Below are positions 9,976-21,350 of a stretch of 64,000 nucleotides of DNA, one piece after another; position 1 is the first letter of the stretch, and each line of letters begins with the position of its first letter. The notes under the pieces are model-generated. The model saw only the letters and a program-made list of their open reading frames with translations, was not told the DNA's origin and made no database searches. Position numbers and translations under genes: made by a program. The stretch comes from Deroplatys truncata (Eukaryota; Arthropoda; Insecta; Mantodea; Mantidae): NCBI GenBank assembly GCA_030765065.1, contig CM060989.1, forward strand, positions 40,539,501-40,603,500, written 5' to 3'.

Positions 9976-10955
9976 CACATTCCTCTACAAACTATTTCTA
10001 CAAAAGTTTATTATTCCCTACATTACTTGTTAATCCTGATAAGCTTTCAATTCGCATTTAGTACACATTTCATTGCACGATACAGATGGTAAAGCGACAG
10101 TCAGATTGTTAAAGAGCTTGTTGCTATGTGATGTCTTTGAAATTTCATGTTCTTTGCATGATCACAGAAAAAACGAATAACGTATAGGTATTTGAAAGTT
10201 CAAGCCAATAACAAGGGATAGTTATCTCTGAAATAGTTTTTGTTAGACATAAAATATGTGTTTTAATGATTTATACATATTTGTGTAGCAATATTTTGTC
10301 TAATCGAGCGAGTGGTAACGTGTGCGTCTCGTATTCGGAAGGTCCCGGGTTCAAACCCCCGGGACGACCAACTTGACCGGAAGTTTTTCGGGGTTTTCCT
10401 TGGTCGCTAGGCGGTTCATGGGTTGGATAACTTGATCCGTGAATTTTCCTATCATCCGTTTCATCACTACCGCCATACCAGGCATTGGTCTGATTATCCA
10501 TCCTGGATATGCTATGATGCAGAGTTTGCTTGCTCCTCGACAGGCTACTGACCCAAGGCATTGGCTTATAAGTCCTTGGGGGTGTAAATCTTACAAAGAG
10601 GATGGTAATCCGTTAAAGAAGAAGAATATTTTGTCTGTCTCTGACGGTTTACAAATTATACAAAAGTAATTCAGAATGAACAGGACTTCACAGGCTATTC
10701 TCAGAAAGTCCATGATATAGATTTCATTTTTCATGCAATATCTTAAAATATACGGTATTTTAATAAAAATCGTTTACAGACTTTTTGAGAAAATGAAAAA
10801 TAACGAAAATGTTCCATTGGGTTAGAGAGTTTTTTAAATCATTATGTTGTTCACAAATAGACACACACAAACACAGACCTTTTACCAGATTTTTTTTTGT
10901 ATTTCAGGAAGTCCGAAAATAGTATTTCTGGTGAAATCCTGGTATCGAATTGACA
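9976..10955 (+). mobile_element. Family A copy, diverged, interrupted by SINE S2
   Basis: Starts with a degenerate 5' end (acttaactttctatacacat) and proceeds in family order to aatattttgtct at 10290-10301. It resumes after the SINE with the same 12 bases at 10625-10636. It ends near ggtatcgaattgacagtcc, short of the 3' hairpin. Confidence 0.85.
10302..10624 (+). mobile_element. tRNA-derived SINE family S2 with perfect 12-bp target duplication
   Basis: Flanked by identical 12-bp repeats, aatattttgtct (10290-10301 and 10625-10636). The head has a tRNA-like A box (gagcgagtggtaacgtg) and a B box (cgggttcaaacccccgg). The body contains ataccaggcattggtctgat and the 3' end ccttgggggtgtaaatctta, followed by gaagaagaa at the tail. 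Sister copies at 26261 and 28797 share this order. The frames of 76 and 96 codons lying over it are not genes. Confidence 0.95.
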
Positions 10956-10999
10956 GTCCAAATTTTGATAAACTTATGGTCCCTTGCTGTGAATGACAC

Positions 11000-11239
11000 A
11001 AATTAAATTACTGTTTTTATTTTTTCACCCTTTGCCTTAAGAGAAAATTAATCACTCTACTCGCGAATAGATACAGAATTTTCTATAAATGTGAATTTCT
11101 GTTTTGGCGGGGGGGGCGAAAGAAAGGTCTGGACCCATTTACTGACATGGTGAGTGGAATGCATAGGTTATAATTCTATGAATTTCACTTCATTCTCATT
11201 GACTTATATAAATGAAAACTATAAGAGACACGTCACTAA
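11000..11239. other. Stretch without recognised feature, with poly-G run
   Basis: AT-rich with a G run (tggcggggggggcg, about 11105-11118). No other structure was noticed. Confidence 0.5.
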
Positions 11240-11508
11240 AGACCGCCTCTGCGGTCCAGTGGTCAGCAATCTGACTTCTCAACGCAGAAGTCCGGGATTT
11301 GATACCTGGCTAGGGCGGGAGATTTTTCTTTGATCGGAGTAAATCCCTATCCCCCGCAGAGTCTGAAAGTTTAATGTATGAGTGAATTTAATAGCTAAGA
11401 ACTGATAAAACCAACATGGAGAAACTCCCACCGTTCAGCAAGCTGTTGACAGATGTATCTAAGATCAAGGTCCCCTATACGACCAAAGAAGTTAAAGGGG
11501 GCTATACA
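11240..11508 (+). mobile_element. tRNA-derived SINE family S6, copy 1
   Basis: The head has an A-box-like ggtccagtggtcagcaatct and a degenerate B box (ccgggatttgatacctgg). The body matches the S6 copies at 36583 and 54864: gggcgggagatttttctttg, cccgcagagtctgaaagt. The 3' part contains ggtcccctatacgaccaaag and gggggctatac. It runs directly into the 3' tail of the LINE relic. Confidence 0.75.
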
Positions 11509-12330
11509 AATCTTCTTCTTCTTGACAGGGATTAGGCCAATCGGCCTGTTCCGGCCTCTACCCATCTTAATTTAGGTCCATCTGGGTCTCTTCTACCTAT
11601 TGTCTATAGTTGAGTATCCTTTTTGAGATCTTTGAATTATCCAATTTGTACAGATGTATTTCCCAATTCTCCTGTTTTCTATGAGTTTATCTTGTATTGC
11701 AAATATGTTTAATTTTTTCCCGTATTTCTTGGTTTCTAATTTTGTCTAATCTAGTGTATCCTAATATTGGTCTTAGAAATTTCATTTCAGTAGCTTGTAT
11801 GTGGCTATTATTTTTTTGCCCTATTACCCAGGATTCGCTGCCAAACAATAATACCGGTACTGCCATTACTTTATAAAACTTGAGCCGAATGTCGACCCTA
11901 GTTGTTTTTAATATTCTTCTTATAGTATCGCACATTAGCTGATATTTACTCATTTTATTGCATATATCTCTGTCAGTATTAAATGAGAGTTCATATCCCA
12001 ATAGTTGAAATATTGGATTTGTTCTAGGATATTATTCTCCAAAACAATTTTTGTTCTTATTGGGTGTTTACCTTGGAATACCATTGTCTTGGTCTTAGGA
12101 GCAGAGATATTAAAATTGTATTCTTTACATATCTGGTGAAACATATAAGTTGTTTTCTGAATATTCTCTTCTGTGTTGTGTATAATTACCAAATCATCTG
12201 CTTAGGCTAAAACATTTAAATTCCTTCCCCCTATTAGTATTCCAATTGGTGCATATCCTTAGCATTTACGTAAGATGTCGTCCATATAGACATTAAAAAG
12301 AATAGGTGATAATACACACCTACACAAATG
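11509..12330 (-). mobile_element. LINE fragment, 3' end with reverse-transcriptase C-terminus
   Basis: On the minus strand this is the 3' part of a non-LTR retrotransposon of the type often misannotated as craniofacial development protein 2-like. It ends at the plus-strand left edge in a (GAA)n tail, just before which a degenerate GRPRxRW-like segment and the closing phrase RPEQADWPNPC are readable. The 5' part of the element (endonuclease and most of the reverse transcriptase) is missing, as is usual for 5'-truncated LINE insertions. Confidence 0.85.
11687..12325 (-). pseudogene. LINE reverse-transcriptase C-terminal region, broken
   Basis: In order on the minus strand: VLSPILFNVYMDDIL, then ADDLVIIHNTEENIQ, KEYNFNISAPKTKTMVFQGK, a block around FNYWD, then RLKFYKVMAVPVLLFGSESW and IQATEMKFLRPILGYTRLDK. 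This is the palm, thumb and connection order of an RTE/CR1-type reverse transcriptase. The catalytic YADD is destroyed, because the tyrosine codon reads as a stop (TAA) directly before ADD. A second stop lies upstream after ILRKC, and a frameshift separates the two longest frames near 11950-12001. It is a dead copy. Confidence 0.88.
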
Positions 12331-12544
12331 AAACAATTAAAAAAACCTCAGTTAAGTAACAAATGCGAACCTGTTAAAATGGGCCAATTATAACAATGTT
12401 TTTCTTACCACATTAATTTTGTAATTTTTAACCATATTCAAACTGATGATTAGTTCTGAGAACAAATAACTTTCTATCATCATTACTTAAGCAAGATGAA
12501 TCAGATGTTTGTAAGCGAAGGGAGATCAAAGTATATGCTAATAT
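12331..12544. other. Short AT-rich stretch, nothing recognised
   Basis: No open frame or repeat match. Confidence 0.5.
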
Positions 12545-12852
12545 AGAATTAATTGTTCTTCCACACAAGCCGGTGTTGGACAACTTTGGAAAGGTAGAAT
12601 CAGACAACTGAAAAATTCAATACCATAGCCGGGATTTGAACCACGGATATCCTGGTCTCCCTTCGGTTGCTCTACCCCCTTAACTACCATGACAACATGC
12701 CGGCACGACATTAAATTCTCCAACTGATTCGCATTCTTCCCAGTAAACCACAAGGAACTCTCAAATTGTATTGAGATGACGTACTCCAATGGCGACTTAT
12801 ATTGCTGTAAGTACTTTAAGTCCCGGGCTTCATAGCTTCAACCACTATTAGG
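12545..12852 (-). mobile_element. tRNA-derived SINE family S4, near full-length
   Basis: On the minus strand: 5' part cctaatagtggttgaagc, then a 150-bp leader, then a tRNA-like unit with a B box ggttcaaatcccggctatgg, and a tail ending gtgtggaagaacaattaatt. The tRNA-like unit sits in the middle of the element, not at its 5' edge, when compared with 33005-33290. The frame of 83 codons over it is not a gene. Confidence 0.8.
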
Positions 12853-12860
12853 TCAATTAA

Positions 12861-13088
12861 TGGAATTAATAGTTCTTCCACACAAGCCCATGTTGGATAA
12901 GGTTGGAAAGGTAGAATCAGACAACCAAAAAATTCAATGCCATAGCTGGGATTTGAACCACGGATCTTGCGGTCCCGTGCCGGCATGTTGGCATGGTATC
13001 TCAGTGGATAGAGAAACCGGACGGAGACCGGGAGATCCGTGGTTCAAATCCCGGCTATGGTATTGAATTTCTCAGTTGTCTGATTATA
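12861..13088. mobile_element. SINE S4, head-to-head inverted pair
   Basis: Left arm 12861-12966 (minus): ttcttccacacaagcccatg through ccacggatc. Right arm 12971-13088 (plus): gccggcatgttggcatggta through the B box ggttcaaatcccggctatgg to ttctcagttgtctgatta. The arms are inverted copies of the tRNA-like unit plus tail, joined near gcggtcccgtgccgg. Two other S4 loci (14629-14877 and 32868-33290) have the same layout. Confidence 0.8.
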
Positions 13089-14076
13089 TGCTAATATATT
13101 TGGAGCAGATGATTGCATCATGGCATTTTGTAGATATTTCAACAATTTAATCTTCTGCTTCTCAAGCATTTGAAGGAGCGACTTTTAGTTTTCAGTGTGC
13201 ATCAGGTAACTAAGGTTTTAAAAGCAGACAATTAATTTAGAATCCAGGCCTATTGATGCATAGATACAACCTTCTCGAACATGCTGAGGGAAATTCTCAG
13301 TTTTCTTCATAATCTAAGGCAATCGCAGCGAAACTGTACACGATACGCTGCCACCCCCTTCCCCTGCAGAGGACTAGCGGCTGCGGCACTAATCAATACG
13401 CTGCACCCCCTAACTGATGCCACCCCCTCATTCCCTCCGTGTGGCCGGTCGGCGCTGAGCACGGGCGACCATTACAGATAGACACTCGCAGATGAGTTTC
13501 TACGTCTGTCTTTGTGCCCACCACCCTCCGGGCTTCTGCCAGGGCTACTCAACTTCTTCGCAATTAGGACCTCGTTTTGTCCGCGATCACTGAACCTTGA
13601 GTGAAGAACATATGCAAACGACTAGGCTTACCAGCTACACCAGGTAATGCAACCCCGTAGCACGGTTATGTCGTAGGTGCGAGGGATAAAAACATTCCAA
13701 ATGCAATCATTTGTAATTCTTATTTGGTTATCAAACTCCTAAAAGTCCCACTGTAAATAAATAATGAAGGTGAGCATAACTCAGATACATTAATAACTGT
13801 TAAACTTGAATTTTTCGATGTAATTAATTCAAATTTAGGCTATATGAAGCAATTAAATACAATTATTTGAACTTAGGGAAGTGCAAAATTTAATTTCCCT
13901 AGCAGTACTTGACTTCATTAATAAAATTATGATATATGTTTCTAGTAATTCGATTAACTATATATTACAACGACTGCTCAACAGAAACAAAACAGAAACT
14001 CCATATTCCACCATTGAAGCTCTCCAGATGTTGTAGGCTGATGTGAGCATTAAAACACAGTAGGGTGCCTCATATA
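13089..14076. other. Unique stretch, partly GC-rich
   Basis: 13320-13560 is GC-rich for this window and contains a CCACCCCCT-type motif three times (near 13350, 13403 and 13421). No exon with both splice signals was found, and no known domain was seen in the 66-codon frame at 13281-13481. Confidence 0.45.
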
Positions 14077-14553
14077 CAGTGTTATTAAAAAAGAAGGAAC
14101 AGGCTCTACATATTTATTTCTAATGAACGACAATAGATGGTGACACATGCGATACATCACTGAATAGAGAAATTTCAAGAGTTCTATTTTATGTGTTATG
14201 TGAGGACGACCAGTGCTTTTCCGTTTGCAATCATCTTCTACGAATTTATTGTATCAATTGTAAATGTTTTATGACGAGGCGGCTCGTTGTTGAACTCACA
14301 ACGAAATGCACGCTGCAATGAAACAATGGATTCATTCTTTGCATAATGCAGCACACAAAACGACTTTTCCTGTGGCGTCGCCATTTTCTCGTAAACAAAC
14401 ACAGCGCCGCTATAGACACTGAATGAAACTAATAGGTAGGGCTTAAAACTTTGAACTTTCCTCTATTCAATGATGTGTCGTATGTGTTGCTATCTATTGT
14501 CATTCATTAGAAATAAATATGTAAAGTATGTTCCTTCTTTTTGAAAAACCCTG
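14077..14553 (-). mobile_element. Deletion derivative of a DUF4817-type transposon, ~90-bp inverted repeats
   Basis: TA flanks both ends (14075-14076 and 14554-14555). The arms match as inverted repeats for about 90 bp: the left reads aagaaggaacaggctctaca, and the reverse complement of the right reads aagaaggaacatactttaca, continuing through tatttatttctaatgaa. The 477-bp element encloses only the N-terminus of a transposase on the minus strand. Confidence 0.9.
14235..14384 (-). pseudogene. DUF4817 transposase N-terminal fragment
   Basis: Starts ATG at 14384 (minus): MATPQEKSFCVLHYAKNESI, then VSLQRAFRCEFNNEPPRHKT. This is the hallmark start of insect DUF4817/HTH transposases (MATPxEKxFCVLxxAKxxS ... 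VQRAFRRxFxxxPP). A stop follows soon after TIDTINS. The catalytic domain is absent through internal deletion. Confidence 0.88.
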
Positions 14554-14628
14554 TACTGGTTTTTCCTTGGCCTCGCCATCTGAGTTACTCGTACCGCTAT
14601 AGATTTTTGCCAAATATTCTCTTCAGGT

Positions 14629-14877
14629 GGACCCTAGGATAAACATACTTCAGGGACCGGAAAGGAGGAATCAGACTGAAAACTTCCACAGTTGGGATGT
14701 AAACCACAGATCTTCAGCTTACCATGCCGCTGCTCTAACCAACTGAACTACCATGAAAACATGCCAGCACGTTGATATTCCGTTGTTCAAATCACGACTA
14801 TGAAAATTAATTTTTCAGTCTAAGTGTCCTTTCCAATCTTAGCCTACACATAGTATGTGTGAAAGAGCAATTCTTTA
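14629..14877. mobile_element. SINE S4, diverged inverted pair
   Basis: Left arm (minus) 14640-14770: ggaaaggaggaatcagactg, gatgtaaaccacagatcttc and a degenerate tRNA head ending ccatgaaaacatgcc. Right arm (plus) 14771-14877: agcacgttgatattccgttg with gttgttcaaatcacgactat, then tttttcagtctaagtgtcct and tgtgtgaaagagcaattctt. It is older than the copies at 12861 and 32868, judging by mismatches. Confidence 0.7.
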
Positions 14878-15969
14878 TCATTCTTCAAGGGATTCAAATT
14901 GCCTTTCTCGACAACTGATACTCTTAAGATCAGAGAAACGGCGACCGGAATCTAAACTCTTAGATTCGGAACATACATTCATATCTGAAATTATAAATTA
15001 CAAACTATGCTAAAGATGATGATAAAGAAAAACTAGCAGCTGAAGACGTAACTACGTACTACTGAACTGACCCAAGATGGTTATACTTTTTCTTCCACTA
15101 CCCGACTACCTTCCACTTCCCTGCCGACACTTAAATATATAACTTTCAGCACACAAAATAGAATTATCCCTGTATCGTGATTTACCTCACGCTGCCCTAT
15201 TGGATAGAGTCACAGGTAAAGTTTGATCCGATCTTGAGAGTAGGGGATTTCTGCACAACTCTCATGATATACTTTTTCTCATTATCAAGTCCAGCCTATT
15301 GAAACGCAGATGTATTACTTAATTAATCAGAAGAGTATTGAAACTAATAAACATGCACAGTTCAGATAAAAAAACTCGTCCTCAAGTTTTGCGTCCACCC
15401 TTTTCGGAACATCCAAAGCGTTGACTAAACGAATTCATATAGGAATTATGGTTCATATGAATGCCTAAAATGTAATCTATGATGAGAAAAGTTAAAAATG
15501 ATGTAAAAATAAAATAATTTTAAAAGAAACAGCATTGAGTATTTCTGAACAAAATATTAATTGCATGGCTTCGTTTTGGGGGCAGGCTTTCTCTGTGGCT
15601 CACCGAAGTATTCGTTCCAAAAACTTGTTGAATACCTATCACGATTTTATTTGTGTACATGTTAGTGCGCTCGCTCGGATTTGTGTATCAAGATCAAAAC
15701 GTCAGGTAGATGTCAACTTTATGTCTGAGCCTGGCAACTTTTAAGGATGTAGGGCAAAAATTGTCATAAAATTCCTCTTATAGAAACAATTATTAGTTTG
15801 TTCCTTCATTTTCATTTTGACCTTAGGTTTACAGTAGATAACTCTTTATTTCATTGAAGTTCATTAAATTGGTCCACTAACATTCTGGTATTGCATCAAC
15901 TGTTTCTTCAAAGAACATCAAGCAAGACAAACGTAAGTAGGAATATCAGCTTCAAATGTTTCAGTTATA
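14878..15969. other. Stretch without recognised feature
   Basis: AT-rich. No terminal repeats, domains or splice-bounded frames. The 69-codon frame at 15535-15744 has no recognisable motif. Confidence 0.45.
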
Positions 15970-17034
15970 TGAGAGTCATTCGAAAAGTTATAGGAGTTTA
16001 TTTTCAAAATCAGTCACCTTTTGTGCAACTATAAATGCAACAGTAATTTATATCGGCATGTTAAATACTCTATGGACTCTACACCGTTTTCAACAATTTC
16101 CAAAAGCTGGGAAGATGACACATGCAGTGGAAGGCCGAACCCACCACCACACGAAAACAGAAATTACCAATAAAGTACACAACGTGGCTCTGCAGGATCA
16201 CCGAATGAAGATGCTGGAAATTACTGAAGCTCTGAGCGTTTCAGCGCAACGTGTGTTGCGCATTTTGAGGGAAGAATTGGACATGGATAAATAATCTGCA
16301 AGAATGGTGGCGTGACTGCTGACTCCGGTTCAAAAGCGAATCAAAGTGCAAATCTCCGAGCAAAGTTTGGCTGTTTTCGGAGGAATCCGTTCGACTTTTT
16401 GCGTCGACTGGTAAGAAATAATGAATCTAGGTGCACGTCTACACTCCTGAAAGAAAACAGCAATGGAATCACCAAGATTCTCCACCACCAGAGAAGCCAA
16501 AGTGTGTGAAATCGGCAGTGATGATCATGGCGCCGGTTTTCTGGAATGCCAAGGGTTTTGTCGTTCATTGATTATATTAATCCTGGAAAATCTATCACGG
16601 GAATATACGCTAACCTTCTAGATCAACTGAATATCAAAGTACTCTAGAAAAGGCCGGGTTTGTCAAAGAAGAAAGTGATTCTTCCACCAAGACAATGCTC
16701 GCCTCACACATGGTTGCTACAATGGCGAAAATCAACCAAATGGAATAGGATTTGCTGCCACATCCACCTTATTCCCCTGACTTAGCTTCATCGGACATTA
16801 TATCTTTCCTAAAATGAGAAAGCTGCTTAGTAGAAAGTCATTTTTCTCCGATGAACTTATTTCCTCAGTTGTGGTGTACTTTGTAGACCTGGAGGAACCC
16901 TACATACGTGACGGGAAAAAGTTATGTATCAGCTGCTTGATGTAAAGGGAGACTACGCTAAAAAATAAGGGCAAAATCTAAAAATCTGTGGTATTTTTTG
17001 TGCTTCATTCCGAGAAATTTTCAAATGGCACTCA
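15970..17034 (+). mobile_element. Mariner element, near full-length, inactivated
   Basis: 1065 bp between TA dinucleotides. The left terminus reads tgagagtcattcgaaaagtt, and the reverse complement of the right terminus reads tgagtgccatttgaaaattt. Between them lies a plus-strand transposase in correct N-to-C order with many stops and frameshifts. It is the most complete mariner in the window by span. Confidence 0.88.
16095..16975 (+). pseudogene. Mariner transposase pseudogene
   Basis: Readable segments: FPKAGKMTHAVEGR and VALQDHRMKMLEITEALSVS with RVLRILREELDMDK (helix-turn-helix region), then RRNPFDFLRRLV just before where the first catalytic D (VDE) should be. Later come segments matching FWNAKGFVVHxxINPGKSIT, FHQDNARLTH (second D region) and LPHPPYSPDLASSD (third D region), and finally KGRLR-type C-terminal remnants. 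Segments lie in several frames. Stops occur after MDK (16293) and elsewhere, so no product is possible. Confidence 0.88.
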
Positions 17035-17323
17035 TATATTCATATCTTAGATTAATAGCGTAACACGAGATTATATAAAGGTTATTTCAACCATATTGTT
17101 GTTGTTATTATTGCTAGTCCACTCAAGGCCATTTTCCCCGCTTTGCAACCGTCCCCAATTCACTCAGTTCCCTTCATGCAGTAGCAGTAGCATTGTTGAG
17201 GCAGTAGAGTATTGACAGATATGTAGAGCAAGAGTGGGGATTACCTTGACTGGTCTGGCCAGAGTGAAACTACTATATGAAAAATGTATATCTTAAGATC
17301 GTCGGATATTTCTTTTAGTTTAA
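17035..17323. other. Stretch without recognised feature
   Basis: Includes a short (TTG/TTA)n-like run near 17096-17118. Nothing else recognised. Confidence 0.4.
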
Positions 17324-18560
17324 CCTTCATATTTCTAAGGGAGGGTCAATTTTTTATGAGATATTAGAAATAATGTGTCCACGGGGTGCAAATTTTTTAA
17401 GGTGTCTTAAAAGTATTACAATTCGGGATTATTAGACAGTCTTTCAAAATATACGAGCGATTTTAACTTTAAATATTAACATAGGTGTTGAGATCCTCAA
17501 GACCTCTTAGCTTTTGGTGTTTACGTAAATTTTTTCGAAGTTGGTAAAAGCAAATGCACTATTCTGGTTTACTATGCGACCATTATTTATCGTATACATT
17601 GTCGAGTTCAAAGTTTGTTTGCTTTCAATCTGTACGGAAAAATGTCTTAGAGAAGAAGAGAGGTATATGATTTGAATAATATTTTCTCAGATGTTTCGGA
17701 AGAAGAAGGTTATGTTACAAATGATCAATGATATGATTCAGAAAAGCAATTATGATAATGAGGTACGTAATAATATAATAATTATTTTATTGCCAAGGCA
17801 GTCTAGTCAACTGGTTCACCAGAAGTATCACGTTACACGACACACAATTTGGTTGATTTCGTAACAAAGTGATTAGAGAAAAAGATATTTTTAAAAGCAT
17901 GTCTATTTCTTCATGTCTAGAATACACTCAATAAATATTACATTTGAAATCCGTCTGAAAATTGTAATCAAAATTGATAAGCGAAAAACAATACCTCAAA
18001 CAACATGTTTCCAAACTTTAAATAGCCTTTTCTTTATATAGCGATTTTTGTTTTTTGAGTACACTTTTTTGCAGTTAACATTGATGAATCAGGCTGAAAT
18101 TTTCAGGACATGTAGAATATAACTTGTTAAAGAAAATTATGCATTGTTTTATTGATCACTCTCATACTTACAAGTATATGCTTTTTTTCCTTTGTAAGTA
18201 TTAGTAGCAATTTTCATTTTGTTTTAAATACAAAACTTAATATTTCTAATTAATATTCATATTTTGGTAAACAAATGCACAAGTTTATTGCATAGGAATA
18301 TGACAAACAGCATACCAAATTTCAGACCTCCATTTTTCTAATTTGCAAAAAGTGTACCTTTTATTACTATCGAATTATTGGAATAAAATAATAAATAATT
18401 TTAATTACAAAACTATTCAGTCTAGAGCAATGAAACTCATATCAACAATATACCATGGCAGGTGGAATTTAAGCCAAAAATTTCATTAAAATTGGTTGAT
18501 TGGGGAAGAAAGTCTATTTGGTACCGGTGTGTATTTTTTACGCCCCCCATTGGTAGTCAA
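17324..18560 (+). mobile_element. Possible piggyBac-type relic between TTAA sites
   Basis: TTAA occurs at 17320-17323 and 18561-18564. Just inside, both ends have a G-rich run followed by a T or A run (ctaagggagggtcaattttt on the left; the reverse complement of the right has atggggggcgtaaaaaatac). Around 17640-17740 a broken plus-strand frame reads RREVYDLNNIFSDVSEEEGY, like the acidic N-terminus of some piggyBac transposases. No DDD catalytic region was recognised. All three signals are weak. Confidence 0.3.
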
Positions 18561-19110
18561 TTAAATTAGATTTACTTAAATTAATCACGAATTATGCATT
18601 TCAAGCTATACAAATCTAGCGGTTGATTCAGCAGTGAAGCACATACGACACAGACTGACCGACCAGCACATTATAGGGGATGCTGCATGTGCTGTAGTAC
18701 TAGACTATACCGAGGGGGAGGTTACTCAACTGCGGAGACCAATGAACGGTATCCACGGAACTGCAGATGGGCTACTGATACTCTTGTTTGTTTCCTGCCT
18801 GTCCTGTACAAACACGTCATTTGAATGCCCTGGGTTATAAATCCCCGTCTCGACATCTGCACTTCGCAACATAATGCCTCATCCACAGCAAGCTTCACGT
18901 TATGAGTTTGAACAAAGAGTTGTTCAGAGTTTTCAAGCATCAACCTCATTTCTGAAACTTTTAATGCCAAGAACAAAAAATCAAGAACTAATCCAGTTAA
19001 AGGGAGACTAAGTGAGGAAAATTGCCAAAAACGAGCATTTAGTCTTTTTGTGCAATTATATTAATTGGAATTTCCTCTCTAACTTGATATATAGTTTATC
19101 AATGTAGGCA
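18561..19110. other. Stretch without recognised feature
   Basis: 18640-18980 has moderate GC and two overlapping frames (68 codons plus, 84 codons minus) without motifs. It may be a decayed element or unique DNA. Confidence 0.4.
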
Positions 19111-19111
19111 C

Positions 19112-19790
19112 AATAATTGATGTGTTACATTCACACGACTTTCTCTACCCTCTATCTTTATTAGGTATACAAACTTTTCTTACAAAGCTCATTTTTATAT
19201 CTACTATATTTTAATCCAAATACTTTTTTGCAGAAATAGCTACATTACACATTTCATTACAGATACAAAGAGAACAGCGATAGTCAAATATTTAAGTACT
19301 GAACACTGTACGCTGTTTCCATGCAATAGTGAGAAACAACGACCAAGTATTGTCAATTCGAACTATTAATAAGGGATGTCTCGGAAATGGCTTATACCAC
19401 AAAACAATTACTTGAAGTAAACTGTGTGTTTTAAAGAGATCTAGATTTGTTTATGTAGTACGTTTTGGTCTATCATTTAGCATTTACCAGTTATACATAT
19501 TACACAAAATTCCTCCCGAATGAAGAGGACTTCAAAGTCTATTTCCAGAAAATTCAATATATGCATTCTATTTGTCATGTAAATATCTTTAATATGAGAT
19601 ATTTTATTCAAAATATTTACAGCCAGTTTTTAGAAAATAAAAAAATTTAACAAACGTTCCATCTTCGTGTCCCATCATTGGAAGGTATTAAACTCAAATA
19701 CCAAGTTTGGTATATGTTCGAATTTTCGTTTTTGAGTTACGCTGTTCACAGACACACGAACCTTTTTCTAAAAATGTTTTTATTATCCAG
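19112..19790 (+). mobile_element. Family A copy, 3'-truncated
   Basis: The left end has tgatgtgttacattcacacg and actttctctaccctctatc. It proceeds in order to gttacgctgttcacagacac and a tttttattatccaggga block, then leaves the family before the hairpin. Confidence 0.88.
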
Positions 19791-20456
19791 GGACTAAACG
19801 TCATGACTTCTACACACTTTGGAGTAGAGAGGTAAACCTTAGCCCATCTTTCAGCTGAAGTTTTACTCTACAAATTGGCGTTACTATAAGTATGGCAAAT
19901 TCTGTGCGTTGAAGCCATATGGTTCTTTCTTTTTCATATATATACGAGTTTGTTTTCTCCATTTTTGCTTTGAAAAGCTTTTTATGTAATTTACGTTTTC
20001 TTATACAAATGACCCGTTTTCTTAGAAACTAGTGAAGGTAAGTGAATTACATTTTAGGATGATTAAAACAAACCTTAAGGGATGTTGTGTATCTAGTGTT
20101 TTAAACAAAATAATTTGTAGTGAGTTTTAAATAAAACATCTTATAATTAAAAAAATAACCTGCATTTCTTGATAGATAAACTTATGATAAAATAAAAACA
20201 GAAAGTATGCTCTACATCTTGTAAAACTTTCAGTCTAATATATTAGATGCTTTGGGAGATAATCGTTAATGAATTTAACACATTTAACATTGGTGGTATA
20301 GGGCTTTCCATCTCCCCCTAAAAAGATGTGAAGTGTTTGAAGAAAACACTAATTTTTAAAAAAAATTCACTACATTTCTCTGAGTGTAATTATTTTGTCA
20401 TTGCACCTTACATATCTTAAGTTACTTCTCCAAGTCACTGGTGTTTAAGTTAGTAT
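19791..20456. other. AT-rich stretch without recognised feature
   Basis: No repeat match or domain was noticed. The last 40-50 bp before 20456 may be decayed family A, because a family A 3' end follows the MITE at 20457-20917. Confidence 0.4.
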
Positions 20457-20917
20457 TTAGGCCCCATTCACAACGAAAAGTAAGTGCAGACGTAACATAA
20501 ACGCAAGACTTTCTACGCATGTCATTTAATGGAAGAATTCAGTTAGAGTCACGTAACACTATTAAGGCAAGAGTTTGTAAACTCAAAACTTTATGCTTGC
20601 GTTGCGTCCATAGAAGAAGTCTGCATTTGTTTCTCCATGCATAGCCATCTTCTGAACAATCATGTTGCTCTTTCACTTGGCCACGCCATTTTAAATGCTG
20701 ACGCCAAACACTGATCTGCTGTTTGCTTGGTACAACACTTTTTATGCCCTATTTATTTATAAAGACTGGATGAATACTAACATTGGATATTACTGGTTAT
20801 GTTATTCAATAGTGAAACTTGCGGTAGATTTTCGCATGCAATTTATGGATCTAGAAACCAGTGCCAAGTTCTTGGGTTGCGTTCTGTTAGCGTTACGTCA
20901 TTATGAACGGGGCCTAA
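20457..20917. mobile_element. MITE-like element with TTAGGCCCC termini
   Basis: The left end is ttaggccccattcacaacga; the reverse complement of the right end is ttaggccccgttcataatga. Similarity continues, with gaps, through an acgtaac motif on both sides. The element is 461 bp. The 76-codon frame inside has no known domain. The ends resemble PIF/Harbinger-type MITEs, but a direct 3-bp target duplication is not clean, so the superfamily is an inference. Confidence 0.65.
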
Positions 20918-21045
20918 CAGACTAACCGTTTTTAAGTTATGATGTACACAGACAAGACATACGCAAGCAACATTTTTTGTAAAAATACTATTTTTTTTGT
21001 GGGTGGGTGGAACACAATACTTCTTCAGTAGTAGAGGAAGTGAAA
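20918..21045 (+). mobile_element. Family A 3' end
   Basis: Contains gtttttaagttatgatgtac acagac, the gtgggtggaacacaatactt block and tagtagaggaagt. It is only the last 130 bp of the element. It abuts the MITE at 20457-20917, which may have inserted into it. Confidence 0.75.
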
Positions 21046-21084
21046 ATGTTATAGCGAACTTCAATGAAGTCAGCATGTGAATTT

Positions 21085-21260
21085 GTTCAACACGCTTTAG
21101 ACCATTTAGCCAGTTCGTACTCCAAAGTCTTGATCTTTTCATCTTTTTTCTGGGTCGTCCTGGGTTTCTTCTTTTCTCTGGTTGGTAGGAATATGCTACC
21201 TTTGGTATTCTATGTTCTGCCATTATGTTTGTTGTATACTATCCGGAATTTTACTTTTTT
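21085..21260 (-). pseudogene. LINE ORF2 extreme C-terminus
   Basis: Minus strand: MAEHRIPKVAYSYQPEKRRN then PGRPRKKMKRSRL. The order RIPKxAxxYxPxxxRxxGRPRKRW is the usual end of LINE ORF2 proteins of the kind seen at 11509-12330. It is a short, 5'-truncated relic. The frame before and after it is not conserved. Confidence 0.75.
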
Positions 21261-21350
21261 CCATCTCCAAAACAGTAGGGGAAACTGGACTTTTCCCTAC
21301 ACTTAATCTCAGTACCCCAACACCAACCTTTTAGTACACTCTTCAACTTA

